Positions 14,702-22,343 of a stretch of DNA of 38,019 bases are shown here, piece after piece. The notes below the pieces were generated by a model that searched no databases, had not been told where the DNA came from, and saw only the letters and a list, made by a program, of their open reading frames with translations. The stretch's first letter is position 1. Each line of letters begins with the position of its first letter. Both the position numbers and the translations under genes were made by a program. The DNA is taken from assembly GCA_023150375.1 (NCBI GenBank), contig JAKLLA010000031.1, positions 1-38,019 on the forward strand, written 5' to 3'. This DNA comes from Burkholderiaceae bacterium (lineage in GTDB: Bacteria; Pseudomonadota; Gammaproteobacteria; Burkholderiales; Burkholderiaceae_C).

Positions 14702-15741
14702 GACGGATTCGGCGGGGCGGCACGGCGCAGCCATTCGCGTTCGTGGCGCAGATAGACCACCGAGGCATTGCGACGGTGGATGCTGTCGTACTGGTCCCAG
14801 TGCGCAAAAGCCGGCAGCTCGCAGGCGTCGGCCACCTCGCTGAGGGGCACGCCCTGCGCGAGCAGCTCGGCGGTGCGGGCCTCCAGGGCGTCGAGGTACG
14901 CCGCCACCCGGTCGACCAGGCCGGCGTCGGCCAGCGGCCCGTGTCCGGGCAGGATGCGGCGGATCGGCAGGCTGCGCAGGGCCGCCAGGGCGCTGCGCCA
15001 GCCGGCGAAGTCGGCGTCCTGCACATCGGGTACCTGGTCGGCATCGAGCAGTCCGCCGGCCACCAGGCTGCCGCTGTCGGGGTCGAACAGGGCCAGGTCG
15101 CCCGGCCCGCTGGAGTGGCCCTCGCGGCCCCAGGCCAGCAGCTGCAGCGGCCGGCCGATCGCCTCGGCCAGGCGGGCGTCGCCCGGCTCGACGAGGCCGT
15201 CCGGCTGCACCACCCGCGTGCCCTGCATCTCCTCGGGCCCGAGCAGGCGCTGCAGGGCGCGCAGGCAGCCCTCGCAGCGCGAGCGCATCAGCCGCGCGGC
15301 GGCCGGATGCATCCACACCGGCACGCCGGCCTCCTGGAAGGCCGCCGCGCCGAGCACGAAGTCCTGCCGCACATGGGTGAGCAGCAGCAGCCGCAGCGGC
15401 TGCGGAGCGGCCAGCCGGCGGGCCGCCTCGAGCAGGTCGCGGCCCTGCCGCCAGGACACGCCGGCATCGACCATCAGCGCCCCGCGGGGCCCGACCCACA
15501 GCGCCGCATTGCCGGTGCGGGCCCGGTTGGCCGCATCGGGCTCGCCGCGTGCACCCGGCAGCATCCACAGGCCCGGCGCCACCGCCTGCGCGACCGGGCC
15601 CGACCCGCTCGCACGCGGCGCCCCGGCCGCGCAGCCGGCCAGAACGCCCGTGCCGGCGGCCACCGCGGCCAGCGCCCCGCCCAGCCAGACACGGCGCGCC
15701 AGCCCGCCGGTCGGTCGGGGCGACACGCGGCCAGCGCTCAC
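14698..15741 (-). CDS. MBL-fold lipoprotein of the quinoprotein relay system, with degenerate metal site
   Basis: A 347-residue protein of the metallo-beta-lactamase superfamily, closest to the SoxH-like 'quinoprotein relay system zinc metallohydrolase' group. A signal peptide with RR at 16-17 ends in the lipobox LAGC (Cys37), so it should be a lipoprotein. The usual HxHxDH metal motif reads H123-V-R125-Q-D127-F128; two of its three histidines are replaced by Arg and Phe. The later ligands seem kept: His209 (GHSSG), Asp233 (GLLD) and His267 (LPGHGP). A normal di-zinc site is therefore doubtful. The start is GTG at 15741, 1 bp after the SRPBCC stop; the stop overlaps the SoxYZ-like start. Confidence 0.82.
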   Translation of the reverse strand: MSAGRVSPRPTGGLARRVWLGGALAAVAAGTGVLAGCAAGAPRASGSGPVAQAVAPGLWMLPGARGEPDAANRARTGNAALWVGPRGALMVDAGVSWRQGRDLLEAARRLAAPQPLRLLLLTHVRQDFVLGAAAFQEAGVPVWMHPAAARLMRSRCEGCLRALQRLLGPEEMQGTRVVQPDGLVEPGDARLAEAIGRPLQLLAWGREGHSSGPGDLALFDPDSGSLVAGGLLDADQVPDVQDADFAGWRSALAALRSLPIRRILPGHGPLADAGLVDRVAAYLDALEARTAELLAQGVPLSEVADACELPAFAHWDQYDSIHRRNASVVYLRHEREWLRRAAPPNPS

Positions 15742-15742
15742 C

Positions 15743-16279
15743 TCAGCGGCCCTCCACCAGTTTCTTCAGGTTCGCCAGCCCGGACTGGTAGACCGCCGTG
15801 ACCGCCCGCACCGCCGCCTCGTCGTTCTGGTCCGGCGGCGGATCGTTGTTCGGGTAGCCGCGGTAGAACGCGCCGCGCCACTCGACCTGGCTGCGCGCGC
15901 CGTCGGCGGTGACGCGGATCGTCGAGGTGTAGTTGGTCACCGGCAGGGCGCCGCCGTTCTTCGCCCGGTAGCTGTAGCGCATCTGCGCCGCGTCGTAGGC
16001 CTCCAGGGTCTCGACCAGTTCGCCGCCGCCCTTCAGCCGCAGGCTGCGCACCGAGCCGACCGTGTTGCCGTTGTCGGCCGGACTCTCGGCCACGGCCGGG
16101 TGCCAGTCCTTCAGCGCTGCGAAGTCCTGGATGCGGGCCCAGACCACCGCCGCCGGGGCCTCGATCACGATGCTCTCGCTGACCTTCTGGCGCGTCGGCC
16201 CGTGCGCCTGGGCCGGCAGGGCAGCGGCCAGCAACACCACCAGCGCCGCGGCGCCGAGCGGGAGGGAACGTCTTCTCAT
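15743..16279 (-). CDS. Exported SRPBCC-family protein
   Basis: A 178-residue protein with a clear signal peptide (MRRRSLPLGAAALVVLLAAALPAQA). The mature part is a START/Bet v1-like SRPBCC domain: VSESIVIEAPAAVVWARIQDFAAL at the front, the central strand pair with TVGSVRSLRL, and a C-terminal helix VYQSGLANLKKLVEG. Proteins of this fold bind hydrophobic ligands; periplasmic ones are common in PQQ-dehydrogenase clusters. AGGAG 7 nt before the ATG at 16279 decides against the longer frame to 16312. It follows the propeller gene and leads into the MBL gene with a 1-bp gap. Confidence 0.85.
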   Translation of the reverse strand: MRRRSLPLGAAALVVLLAAALPAQAHGPTRQKVSESIVIEAPAAVVWARIQDFAALKDWHPAVAESPADNGNTVGSVRSLRLKGGGELVETLEAYDAAQMRYSYRAKNGGALPVTNYTSTIRVTADGARSQVEWRGAFYRGYPNNDPPPDQNDEAAVRAVTAVYQSGLANLKKLVEGR

Positions 16280-16296
16280 GGGTCTCCTCATGTCGT

Positions 16297-16323
16297 GGAC
16301 GCGATCGGGCACGCTGCGCGTCC
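16297..16323. repeat. Stem-loop between the propeller and SRPBCC genes
   Basis: GGACGCG (16297-16303) and CGCGTCC (16317-16323) form a perfect 7-bp stem with a 13-nt loop, in the 56-bp gap downstream of the propeller stop at 16336. No T tract follows, so a complete terminator is unlikely; an RNA-processing or stabilising hairpin would fit. Confidence 0.35.
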
Positions 16324-16335
16324 CTGGCTCGCAGG

Positions 16336-17376
16336 TCAGGGAGAAGCCGGAACCGTGCCAGCGGCCGGCGGGGTGGCGACGAAGGCGCCGAAGCCGCGCG
16401 GGTTGCGCCCGACCGGGATGTCGGCCAGGCGCCGGCCGCTGCGTGCCTCGAGCAGCGTCACCGCATCGTCCATCCAGTTCACGACCACGACCAGGTCGCC
16501 GTGCGCGGCGATGCCCTCCGGGTAGGCGAAGCCGGTCAGGGTCCGCTCGAGCCGCAGGGTCTCGGCGTCGAAGACGCTGACGCTGTCGCCATGCTGGTGG
16601 GTCACGTACAGCCGCCGCCCGCCGTCGGCCAGCGCCGCGCCATAGGGCGAACGGCCGGTGGGCAGGGTGGCGACGACCCGCTGCGCATCGGTGTCGACGA
16701 CGCTCAGGTCATGGCTCTCCACGTTGAGCACGTAGAGCCGCGGGCGCTGCGGATCGCGCAGCAGCGCGAAGGGGTGGGCCCCCACCGGCACGCGCAGGCG
16801 CACCGACTGCGTGGCCACGTCCACCAGCGCGACGCGGTCGTCGTCGCGCTCGGCCACCCAGGCCGCCGAGCCGTCCGGCAGCGCGGCCACGCCGGCCGGC
16901 GCCGGGCCCAGGGGCACGCTGGCCAGTTCCTGCCGCGTCGCCGTGTCGTAGACCCGCAGGCGCTGGCCGTACCAGTCGGCCAGGAACAGACGACGCCCGT
17001 CGGCACTGGCATCCAGGCCCACCGCGCCCTGCCCGGCGGGGAAGTGGGACACCGGCCGGCGCAGCAGCATGTCCAGCACCGACACACTCTGTCCCGCCGC
17101 GTTCGCCACATAGACCTCCCCGCGGGCCGGCACGGCCACCACACCCGCCGGCGCCTGGCCCACCGGCACGGTGGCGATCACGCGCCGCTGCGCCAGATCG
17201 ATCACGCTGACATCGTGGCTGCCCTGGTTGGTGATGTAGGCGCGCGCGCCCGGCGACGTCCAGCCGTCGGCCGCCGGGCCCGCCGCTTGCAGATCCGCCG
17301 CCGCTGCCAGGCCGCCGGGCCCGGCCAGCAGCCCCGCCAGCAGCCAGACCGCCGCCCTGGCGTAGACAGCGAGAAC
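16336..17376 (-). CDS. PQQ-associated YVTN beta-propeller protein, start unresolved
   Basis: About 345 residues of YVTN/NHL-type beta-propeller repeats: GARAYITNQGSHDVSVIDL, GEVYVANAAGQSVSVLDM, RLFLADWYGQRLRVYD, RLYVLNVESHDLSVVD and RLYVTHQHGDSVSVFD. These match the 'PQQ-dependent catabolism-associated beta-propeller' group. A signal peptide is readable (VLAVYARAAVWLLAGLLAGP, just before AAAADLQ). The coding frame is convincing to about 17376, but I found no ATG, GTG or TTG in frame between about 17270 and 17700, and the divergent DUF2380 gene begins at 17383. The start shown, a GTT in front of the signal peptide, is a placeholder. Either a non-standard start, an assembly indel or an inactivating mutation is involved. 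Confidence 0.7.
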   Translation of the reverse strand, partial: VLAVYARAAVWLLAGLLAGPGGLAAAADLQAAGPAADGWTSPGARAYITNQGSHDVSVIDLAQRRVIATVPVGQAPAGVVAVPARGEVYVANAAGQSVSVLDMLLRRPVSHFPAGQGAVGLDASADGRRLFLADWYGQRLRVYDTATRQELASVPLGPAPAGVAALPDGSAAWVAERDDDRVALVDVATQSVRLRVPVGAHPFALLRDPQRPRLYVLNVESHDLSVVDTDAQRVVATLPTGRSPYGAALADGGRRLYVTHQHGDSVSVFDAETLRLERTLTGFAYPEGIAAHGDLVVVVNWMDDAVTLLEARSGRRLADIPVGRNPRGFGAFVATPPAAGTVPASP

Positions 17377-17382
17377 CCGCCG

Positions 17383-18045
17383 ATGCCCCCTCTGCCGAAG
17401 TCCGTCGCCGCCGAGACGGCGCCACTGCGCCCGACCCTGTCGTGCGACAGCGCCCCCGCCCTCTCGGACACCCTCTCGGACGCCATCTCGTCCGGGATCC
17501 CGTCCGGGGCCTCGCGCCGCTGCTGCCTGGGCGCGCTGGGCCTGCTGCTGCTGCCCTGGCGCACAGCGATCGCCGCCGAGGAGGCCGTGCCGACGCTGGC
17601 CTTCGTCGGCTTCGAGCTGATCGACGACCAGCCCGACCCCGCCCGCGCGCCCCAGCTGCAGGCCCGGCTGGAGGCGATCGGCCGCCAGATGGCCCGCGGA
17701 CTGGACGAGCGTGGCCTGTACCGGCTGGTCGACCTGGCGCCCGCGGCCGCCGCGCTCGAACGCGCGCGGGCCCAGAACGAGTACCTGCACCGCTGCAACG
17801 GCTGCCTGGCCGGCATCGCTGCGGCCAGCGGCAGCCACCGCGTCGGCGTGGGCTGGGTGCAGCGGGTCAGCAACCTGATCCTGAACCTGAACCTGGCGAT
17901 CTGGGACGCGCGCGACCACCGCATGCTGCTGACCAAGTCGGTGGACATCCGCGGCGACAACGACGAGTCCTGGCGGCGCGGCATCGACTACATGCTGCGC
18001 GACATGGTCGAGCGGCGCGCCCGGCAGCCGCGCTACGGGGTGTGA
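17383..18045 (+). CDS. DUF2380 exported protein of the PQQ cluster
   Basis: A 220-residue protein. After 44 odd, Ser/Ala/Pro-rich residues comes a signal peptide with RR (SRRCCLGALGLLLLPW, 44-59). The mature domain is DUF2380: LAFVGFELIDD, GLYRLVDLAPAAA, CNGCLAGIAAASG with Cys138 and Cys141, VGWVQRVSNLILNLNLAIWD and VDIRGDNDESWRRGIDYML. The family occurs beside PQQ-alcohol dehydrogenases and has no assigned activity. It is the only plus-strand gene in the middle region. The ATG at 17383 is the only in-frame start and lies in the codons of the divergent propeller frame. Confidence 0.82.
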   Translation: MPPLPKSVAAETAPLRPTLSCDSAPALSDTLSDAISSGIPSGASRRCCLGALGLLLLPWRTAIAAEEAVPTLAFVGFELIDDQPDPARAPQLQARLEAIGRQMARGLDERGLYRLVDLAPAAAALERARAQNEYLHRCNGCLAGIAAASGSHRVGVGWVQRVSNLILNLNLAIWDARDHRMLLTKSVDIRGDNDESWRRGIDYMLRDMVERRARQPRYGV

Positions 18046-18098
18046 AGCGCCCGCCGCAAGGTCCGGCCCGGCCATCGCAGGCGCCTCGACGCCGGTTC

Positions 18099-18974
18099 TC
18101 AACGCAGGCTGGCCCAGGCCGCCTCGCCGGTGAAGCGGCGCTCGCGGCTGTCGACCACCTCGGCGCGCAGCGCAGCCTCGCCGCGCGGCACGAAGCGCAG
18201 CCGCAGGCCCGGGTTCTCGCTGAGCGCGAAATCCAGGTCGGCCGCCAGCAGCAGGCGCTCGCCCTGCCAGAGGCGCAGGCTGCGCACGAAATGCGCCGGG
18301 GTGTACTGGCGCGTGAGTGGATCCATCGCCATGCCGGAGTGGTTGGGATGCTGCACCGCCCAGTCCAGCGTGACCGGCTGGCCCGCGCCCGCCTCGGCCC
18401 CCGGCAGCAGGCGCCAGCGCATCCGGCCCATCTCGGCGGCCTGCGCGGCCGCCTCCCCGCCGGCCGGCGCGGAGCAGCCCCCCGAGGCCTTGACGAAGCG
18501 CAGCGCCATCGTCAGCCGGCCGTCGGCGGTCTCGCCGATCACGCGCACGAAGCTGTATTCGTCCACCCGCACGCGGGTTTCCAGGTCGGGCAGCGCGCCG
18601 TCGGGCGGCAGCTCGAACACCGCGGCGATCGGCGAGGGGTTCTGGTCGATCACCAGCGTCAGGCGCCGCAGCGCCTGGCCCGCGTCGGCCGGGGCACGGG
18701 CACGCAGCGCCACCGGCACGAAGGCCGGATCGGCCGCGCGCGCGGGCGCGACCAGCTGCAGCTGCGCCGGGTCGGCCGCCTCGAGGGGCCGCTCGCCCCA
18801 GAGCGAGGCCCGCACCGCACGCCAGCGCGGGCTGGCCTCGGGCTGCGTGCCGTCGACCCGCTGCGCCTGCAGCGGTCCGGCCAGCCAGCAGGCGCCGCCT
18901 CCGAGCAGGCCCTGCAGAGCCCTGCGCCGGGTCGGCAGGCGCAGCAAGGGAGACCAGGGGGTCGAGCGGTCCAT
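18099..18974 (-). CDS. Quinoprotein dehydrogenase-associated SoxYZ-like carrier, copy 2
   Basis: A 291-residue paralogue of the carrier at 13757-14701. It has an N-terminal signal with consecutive arginines (PTRRRALQGLLGGGACW), a SoxY-like front part and the same junction motif VKASGGCSAP with Cys167. The SoxZ-like part shows VQHPNHSGMA and PAHFVRSLRLWQGERLLLA. Despite the common plan, the sequence between is clearly diverged, so this is an old duplication rather than a recent one. It is the last gene of the xoxF-side block, 18 bp after the Cys-rich gene, and converges with DUF2380. Its partner proteins cannot be identified from sequence alone. Confidence 0.83.
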   Translation of the reverse strand: MDRSTPWSPLLRLPTRRRALQGLLGGGACWLAGPLQAQRVDGTQPEASPRWRAVRASLWGERPLEAADPAQLQLVAPARAADPAFVPVALRARAPADAGQALRRLTLVIDQNPSPIAAVFELPPDGALPDLETRVRVDEYSFVRVIGETADGRLTMALRFVKASGGCSAPAGGEAAAQAAEMGRMRWRLLPGAEAGAGQPVTLDWAVQHPNHSGMAMDPLTRQYTPAHFVRSLRLWQGERLLLAADLDFALSENPGLRLRFVPRGEAALRAEVVDSRERRFTGEAAWASLR

Positions 18975-18992
18975 GACGGCAGACTCGGTCGG

Positions 18993-19415
18993 TCAGCGCA
19001 CGACGAAGCAGGCCTTCTTGGCCTGGGTCTGCAGGCTGCGCCAGCGGCGCACGTCGACCTGCAGCGATTCACTGTCGCGGATGTAGGCGCCACGCTCGCC
19101 GCCGATGGAGTTCGCCTTGGCCGCGGTGGACAGCGCCACGTACTCGTCGAAGGGCAGCTGCTGCGCCAGCCGGTCGATCGCGCAGGCGCACTTGTTGACC
19201 ATCTCGTAATGTGGCCCGGGGTGGTCGCGCATGCACTCCTGCACGTAGAGAAAGCGCTCCACCGTCGAGTACTCGGGCAGGTAGCCCGGCGCGTCGGCCC
19301 GGGCGACACCGGCACCCAGCAGGCCCAGCACACAGGCCGCCACGGCCGCGCCGCGCAGCGCGGATCGCCTCGGCAGGCAGGACACCGGGAAGGTCAGGAA
19401 GGGCAAGGCAGTCAT
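18993..19415 (-). CDS. Exported Cys-containing protein of unknown function
   Basis: A 140-residue protein with a signal peptide ending near ARADA (40-42). The mature part, about 100 residues, has four cysteines: Cys61 (VQECMRDHPG), Cys76 and Cys78 (NKCACAIDRLA) and Cys136 (KKACFVV). The pattern ECMRDH-x-PHYEMVNKCACAIDRL and YVALSTAAKANSIGGERGAYIRD looks conserved, but I cannot name the family. No CxxCH is present, so it is not a cytochrome c. It lies between the 289-residue exported protein and SoxYZ-like copy 2 on the minus strand and is likely to be part of the same operon. Confidence 0.7.
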   Translation of the reverse strand: MTALPFLTFPVSCLPRRSALRGAAVAACVLGLLGAGVARADAPGYLPEYSTVERFLYVQECMRDHPGPHYEMVNKCACAIDRLAQQLPFDEYVALSTAAKANSIGGERGAYIRDSESLQVDVRRWRSLQTQAKKACFVVR

Positions 19416-19470
19416 GTCGGGTGCTTTCGTCGCGCGATGGGGCCGGCTGGGGCAGGTGCCGCTGGGGTGT

Positions 19471-20340
19471 TCAGGGCCGCAGGGCGCCCAGCCGCAGCGG
19501 TTCGGCGCCCTCGACCAGCAGTTCTTCCTCGATCAGCGCGCCCGAACCCGTCTCGGCCGGCACACGGCTGCGGATCGACACCACCATGCCCGGCACGGCG
19601 TCCGAGAGCACGAAGACGTACTCCTTGCCGGTGAAGCGCTCGAAGCGTGCCCGGTTCGGATCGTCGCGGTAGGGCTGGATGCGGATCTCGCGCGCCGGCA
19701 CCTGGCGGCCGCGGTAGGTGACGCTGGCCTCGCGCACCGTGGCGGCCTCGTAGAGCGCCATGCGGATGCGCTTGCGGAAGTAGTAGGTCGAGCCCTTGGT
19801 GAGCCGCTTCATCTCACGGATGTCGTGCTCGAGGAAGTACAGCGTGACCGGATTGCCCTGGGCATGCTCGACCTGCGGCAGTTCGAGCCGGCGCGCCCCG
19901 GTGAGGAACTCGCCGCCGGCCTGGCAGCAGCCGCCGTCGGCGTCGCGCTGCAGCCGGATGGTCACGCGGTCGTCGAAGCCCTCCTCCAGCGAGCCGGACT
20001 TGCGAAAACGGTAGGACAGCGCCGCCGGGGGCCGGACCTGCTGCAGCTGCGGGCTCATCAGGAGCAGGCGCTCGGCCGCGGAGAAGTCCTGCGCAGCGGA
20101 TGCCGCCGGCGGCACGGCCGGCCCATCGGCGGCGCCGGCGACGCCCGCATGCGCGGCCAGCAGCAGGCCGAGCACGGTCGCGCAGACCTGCGACCCGAAG
20201 GTGGCGGCAGCGGACCCGGCGCCGGCCCGGCACCCGGGCAAGCGCGGGAGCGCCCGGCGGCCCACCGGCCGCATGGCGGCCAGGGCCGGTGACGACGATG
20301 CGGTGGCGGCACTCGCAGGCAGGCGTGGCACAGCGTTCAT
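19471..20340 (-). CDS. Exported protein of unknown function in the xoxF operon
   Basis: A 289-residue protein. The ATG at 20340 overlaps the stop of the protease gene (ATGA), which supports this start; an internal Met23 would give a shorter N-terminus before the hydrophobic segment VCATVLGLLLAAHAGVAGA. The mature part contains GYxF-like strands, FLEHDIREMKRLTKGSTYYFRKRIR and ALIEEELLVEGAEPLRLG, with no catalytic motif that I recognise and a Cys-Cys pair (GGCCQAGG). It may bind a ligand or act as a chaperone for the dehydrogenase; neither is shown. It is coupled to the protease upstream and followed by the Cys-containing protein. Confidence 0.72.
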   Translation of the reverse strand: MNAVPRLPASAATASSSPALAAMRPVGRRALPRLPGCRAGAGSAAATFGSQVCATVLGLLLAAHAGVAGAADGPAVPPAASAAQDFSAAERLLLMSPQLQQVRPPAALSYRFRKSGSLEEGFDDRVTIRLQRDADGGCCQAGGEFLTGARRLELPQVEHAQGNPVTLYFLEHDIREMKRLTKGSTYYFRKRIRMALYEAATVREASVTYRGRQVPAREIRIQPYRDDPNRARFERFTGKEYVFVLSDAVPGMVVSIRSRVPAETGSGALIEEELLVEGAEPLRLGALRP

Positions 20341-21470
20341 GGCGGTACGGGCAAGGTGGCCCCGCACAGCGCCAGCCGGGTCGGCGCGCCGGGTGCGGGT
20401 GGGGAGGAAGATCGGACCGGCTTGCCGCAGGTCGACGCGGCAATGCGCTCCGAGAGATCGAGCGCTTCCTGCGGGAAGCGCCCCTGCATCTGCGCCTGGG
20501 TCCGGCGCGCCGCGTCGATGCGGCCGAGCTGCAGCTCGGCCTGCGCCTGCACCTGCAACGCCGGCAACCAGTGCGACTCCAGCGCCAGAGCCCGCCGCGC
20601 CGCGGCCAGTGCACGGTCGGCATCGGCCTGCCCCAGCGCGGCGCGGGCCAGCCAGGCCCAGGGATCGGGATCGTCGGGCGACCGGCTGGACCAGGGCAGC
20701 GCCAGGGCCTGCAGAGCGGCCCAGTCACTGCGCTGGGCCAGTTCACCGGCCTGCAGGAAATCCGGCTGGCTCGCACCCTGGCGACGCCAGTACGGCAGCT
20801 CGGCGGCGGCCGGCCACGCCACCGCTGCGGGCGCACGCGCCAGCAGCGCGGCGACCCAGTCGCTGGGTGCGGCGAAGTAGTGCTGCGCTGCACCGCGCAG
20901 GCGGAAGGTCAGGACGCCCACCAGGCGACCCTGCGCATCGAACAGGCCGCCGCCGCTGGCGCCGGAGGTGAAGCCGTTGGTGACCTGCAGCACCCGGGCC
21001 GCATCGTGCCGGTGCCAGCTGTGCAGGTGGCCGGCGCTGAGCTGCAGCCCCGCGCCGCCGGTGTAGCCCAGGCTGGCCAGCGGCTCGCCCGCGGCGAGCT
21101 CACCGGCCGGCCGCAGCGCCACCGGCTCGCCCTGCAGTTGCGGCACCCGCAGCAGGCAGAGGTCCTGCGACGGCTCGGCAGCCTCCAGGCGAGCCTCCCA
21201 GCGCGCGCCGTTGCGCAGCACCTGCACGCCCTCGGCCTCCTGCACGACGTGGCAGTTGGTCACCACCTGCTGCGGCGCCACGACCACGGCCGAACCGAGC
21301 GAGAAGCCCCCCTGCAGGCGCCGCGCCTCGACCTTGAGCACGCTGGCCGACAGGCCGGCGAAGCGCCCCCGCTCCGGCAGCGCCGGCAGGGAGGAGGCCG
21401 ACGCCAGCGCGGCGAGCAGCAGCCCGAGGCTTCCTCCGGCGCAGCGATGCAGGCCCAAGGTGGAGGTCAC
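20337..21470 (-). CDS. Trypsin-like serine protease with C-terminal helical repeat region
   Basis: A 377-residue protein with signal peptide and a chymotrypsin-fold domain. The catalytic triad is readable: His74 (TNCHVV), Asp103 (SQDLCLL) and Ser172 (SGASGGGLF). The domain continues to about residue 210. It is followed by an alanine-rich, TPR-like region (DPWAWLARAALGQADADRALAAARRALAL, ALQVQAQAELQLGRIDAARRTQ) and ends in a Pro/Ser-rich tail. No PDZ domain is seen. The start is a GTG at 21470, 6 bp after the xoxJ stop; the stop overlaps the next ATG. It may mature or quality-control periplasmic proteins of the methanol-oxidation system. Confidence 0.83.
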   Translation of the reverse strand: MTSTLGLHRCAGGSLGLLLAALASASSLPALPERGRFAGLSASVLKVEARRLQGGFSLGSAVVVAPQQVVTNCHVVQEAEGVQVLRNGARWEARLEAAEPSQDLCLLRVPQLQGEPVALRPAGELAAGEPLASLGYTGGAGLQLSAGHLHSWHRHDAARVLQVTNGFTSGASGGGLFDAQGRLVGVLTFRLRGAAQHYFAAPSDWVAALLARAPAAVAWPAAAELPYWRRQGASQPDFLQAGELAQRSDWAALQALALPWSSRSPDDPDPWAWLARAALGQADADRALAAARRALALESHWLPALQVQAQAELQLGRIDAARRTQAQMQGRFPQEALDLSERIAASTCGKPVRSSSPPAPGAPTRLALCGATLPVPP

Positions 21471-21476
21471 GGAGGG

Positions 21477-22343
21477 TCAGGGCAGCGGGTTGCCGCCCTC
21501 GTCGACCAGCGGCACGCGGAACTCGCGCAGCACCGCCTGGATGCCCTCGCGCTGACCGTCGATGAGCTGCTCGACCTGCTGCTTCCAGTCGCCTTCGCCG
21601 TGGCGCACGCCCATGGCCATGGCGTAGTCGAACTTCACGCCAGGCTCGGACTTCATCGGCACGACCTGCAACTGCGGCTCCTTCACCCGGGTGGCGAAGA
21701 AGCCGGCAATCGGCCCCCAGATGATCGCCACGTCGATCTTGCCGGCAGCCAGCTCGGTCTCCAGCAGCTGGCCGGGGTACTGGGCCGGATCCGGACTCAT
21801 CATGAGATAGGGCACGCCCTGGTCCACCAGCCCGTGCTTGGCCAGCCAGGCCGAGGCCGGGGTACGGTCGAACAGGCCGATGCGCAGCTTGCGGATCTGC
21901 TCGGGCGGCAGGGCGAGGAAGTCCGCCACCGACTTGACCCCGTCCAGCCCACGCCCCTTGGCGTAGACCAGTGCATAGGTGGAGCGGTAGTAGGGTTTGG
22001 TGACGGCAACCTGGTCGAAGCCCACCGGCACCCCCATCACGATGTCGCAGCGGAAGTCCTCGCCGGGCAGCTTGTAGCGCAGGGTGTTGCGGATGAAGGC
22101 CAGTCGAGCCGGGAAGGAGTAGTAGGTCACCGGCAGACCCATCGCGCGGCCGAACACTTCGGCCAGGCGGTTCTCGATGCCCTCGCCGGCCAGGTTCGAG
22201 AAGGGCAGGTTGTTCGGGTCCTGGCAGACACGCAGTGCCTTGCGCTCGGACTCCTGAGCCGGGGCCGCCGAGGCGCCCAGCAGCCCCAGCAGAACAAGGC
22301 CGATCTGCAGCGCACGGCCGACGAGGGGCGAGGTCGGCGCCAT
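21477..22343 (-). CDS. xoxJ: Periplasmic substrate-binding-like protein XoxJ
   Basis: A 288-residue protein of the MoxJ/XoxJ group, related to family 3 solute-binding proteins but working as an accessory or activator of the methanol dehydrogenase rather than as a transporter. Marks are the signal peptide, LRVCQDPNNLPFSNLAGEGIENRLAEV after cleavage, the RCDIVMGVPVGFDQVAVTKPYYRSTYALVY segment and the IDVAIIWGPIAGFFA motif. The start is fixed by a TGATG overlap with the cytochrome stop; a GTG three bases upstream is possible. It completes the xoxF-xoxG-xoxJ set. Confidence 0.9.
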   Translation of the reverse strand: MAPTSPLVGRALQIGLVLLGLLGASAAPAQESERKALRVCQDPNNLPFSNLAGEGIENRLAEVFGRAMGLPVTYYSFPARLAFIRNTLRYKLPGEDFRCDIVMGVPVGFDQVAVTKPYYRSTYALVYAKGRGLDGVKSVADFLALPPEQIRKLRIGLFDRTPASAWLAKHGLVDQGVPYLMMSPDPAQYPGQLLETELAAGKIDVAIIWGPIAGFFATRVKEPQLQVVPMKSEPGVKFDYAMAMGVRHGEGDWKQQVEQLIDGQREGIQAVLREFRVPLVDEGGNPLP

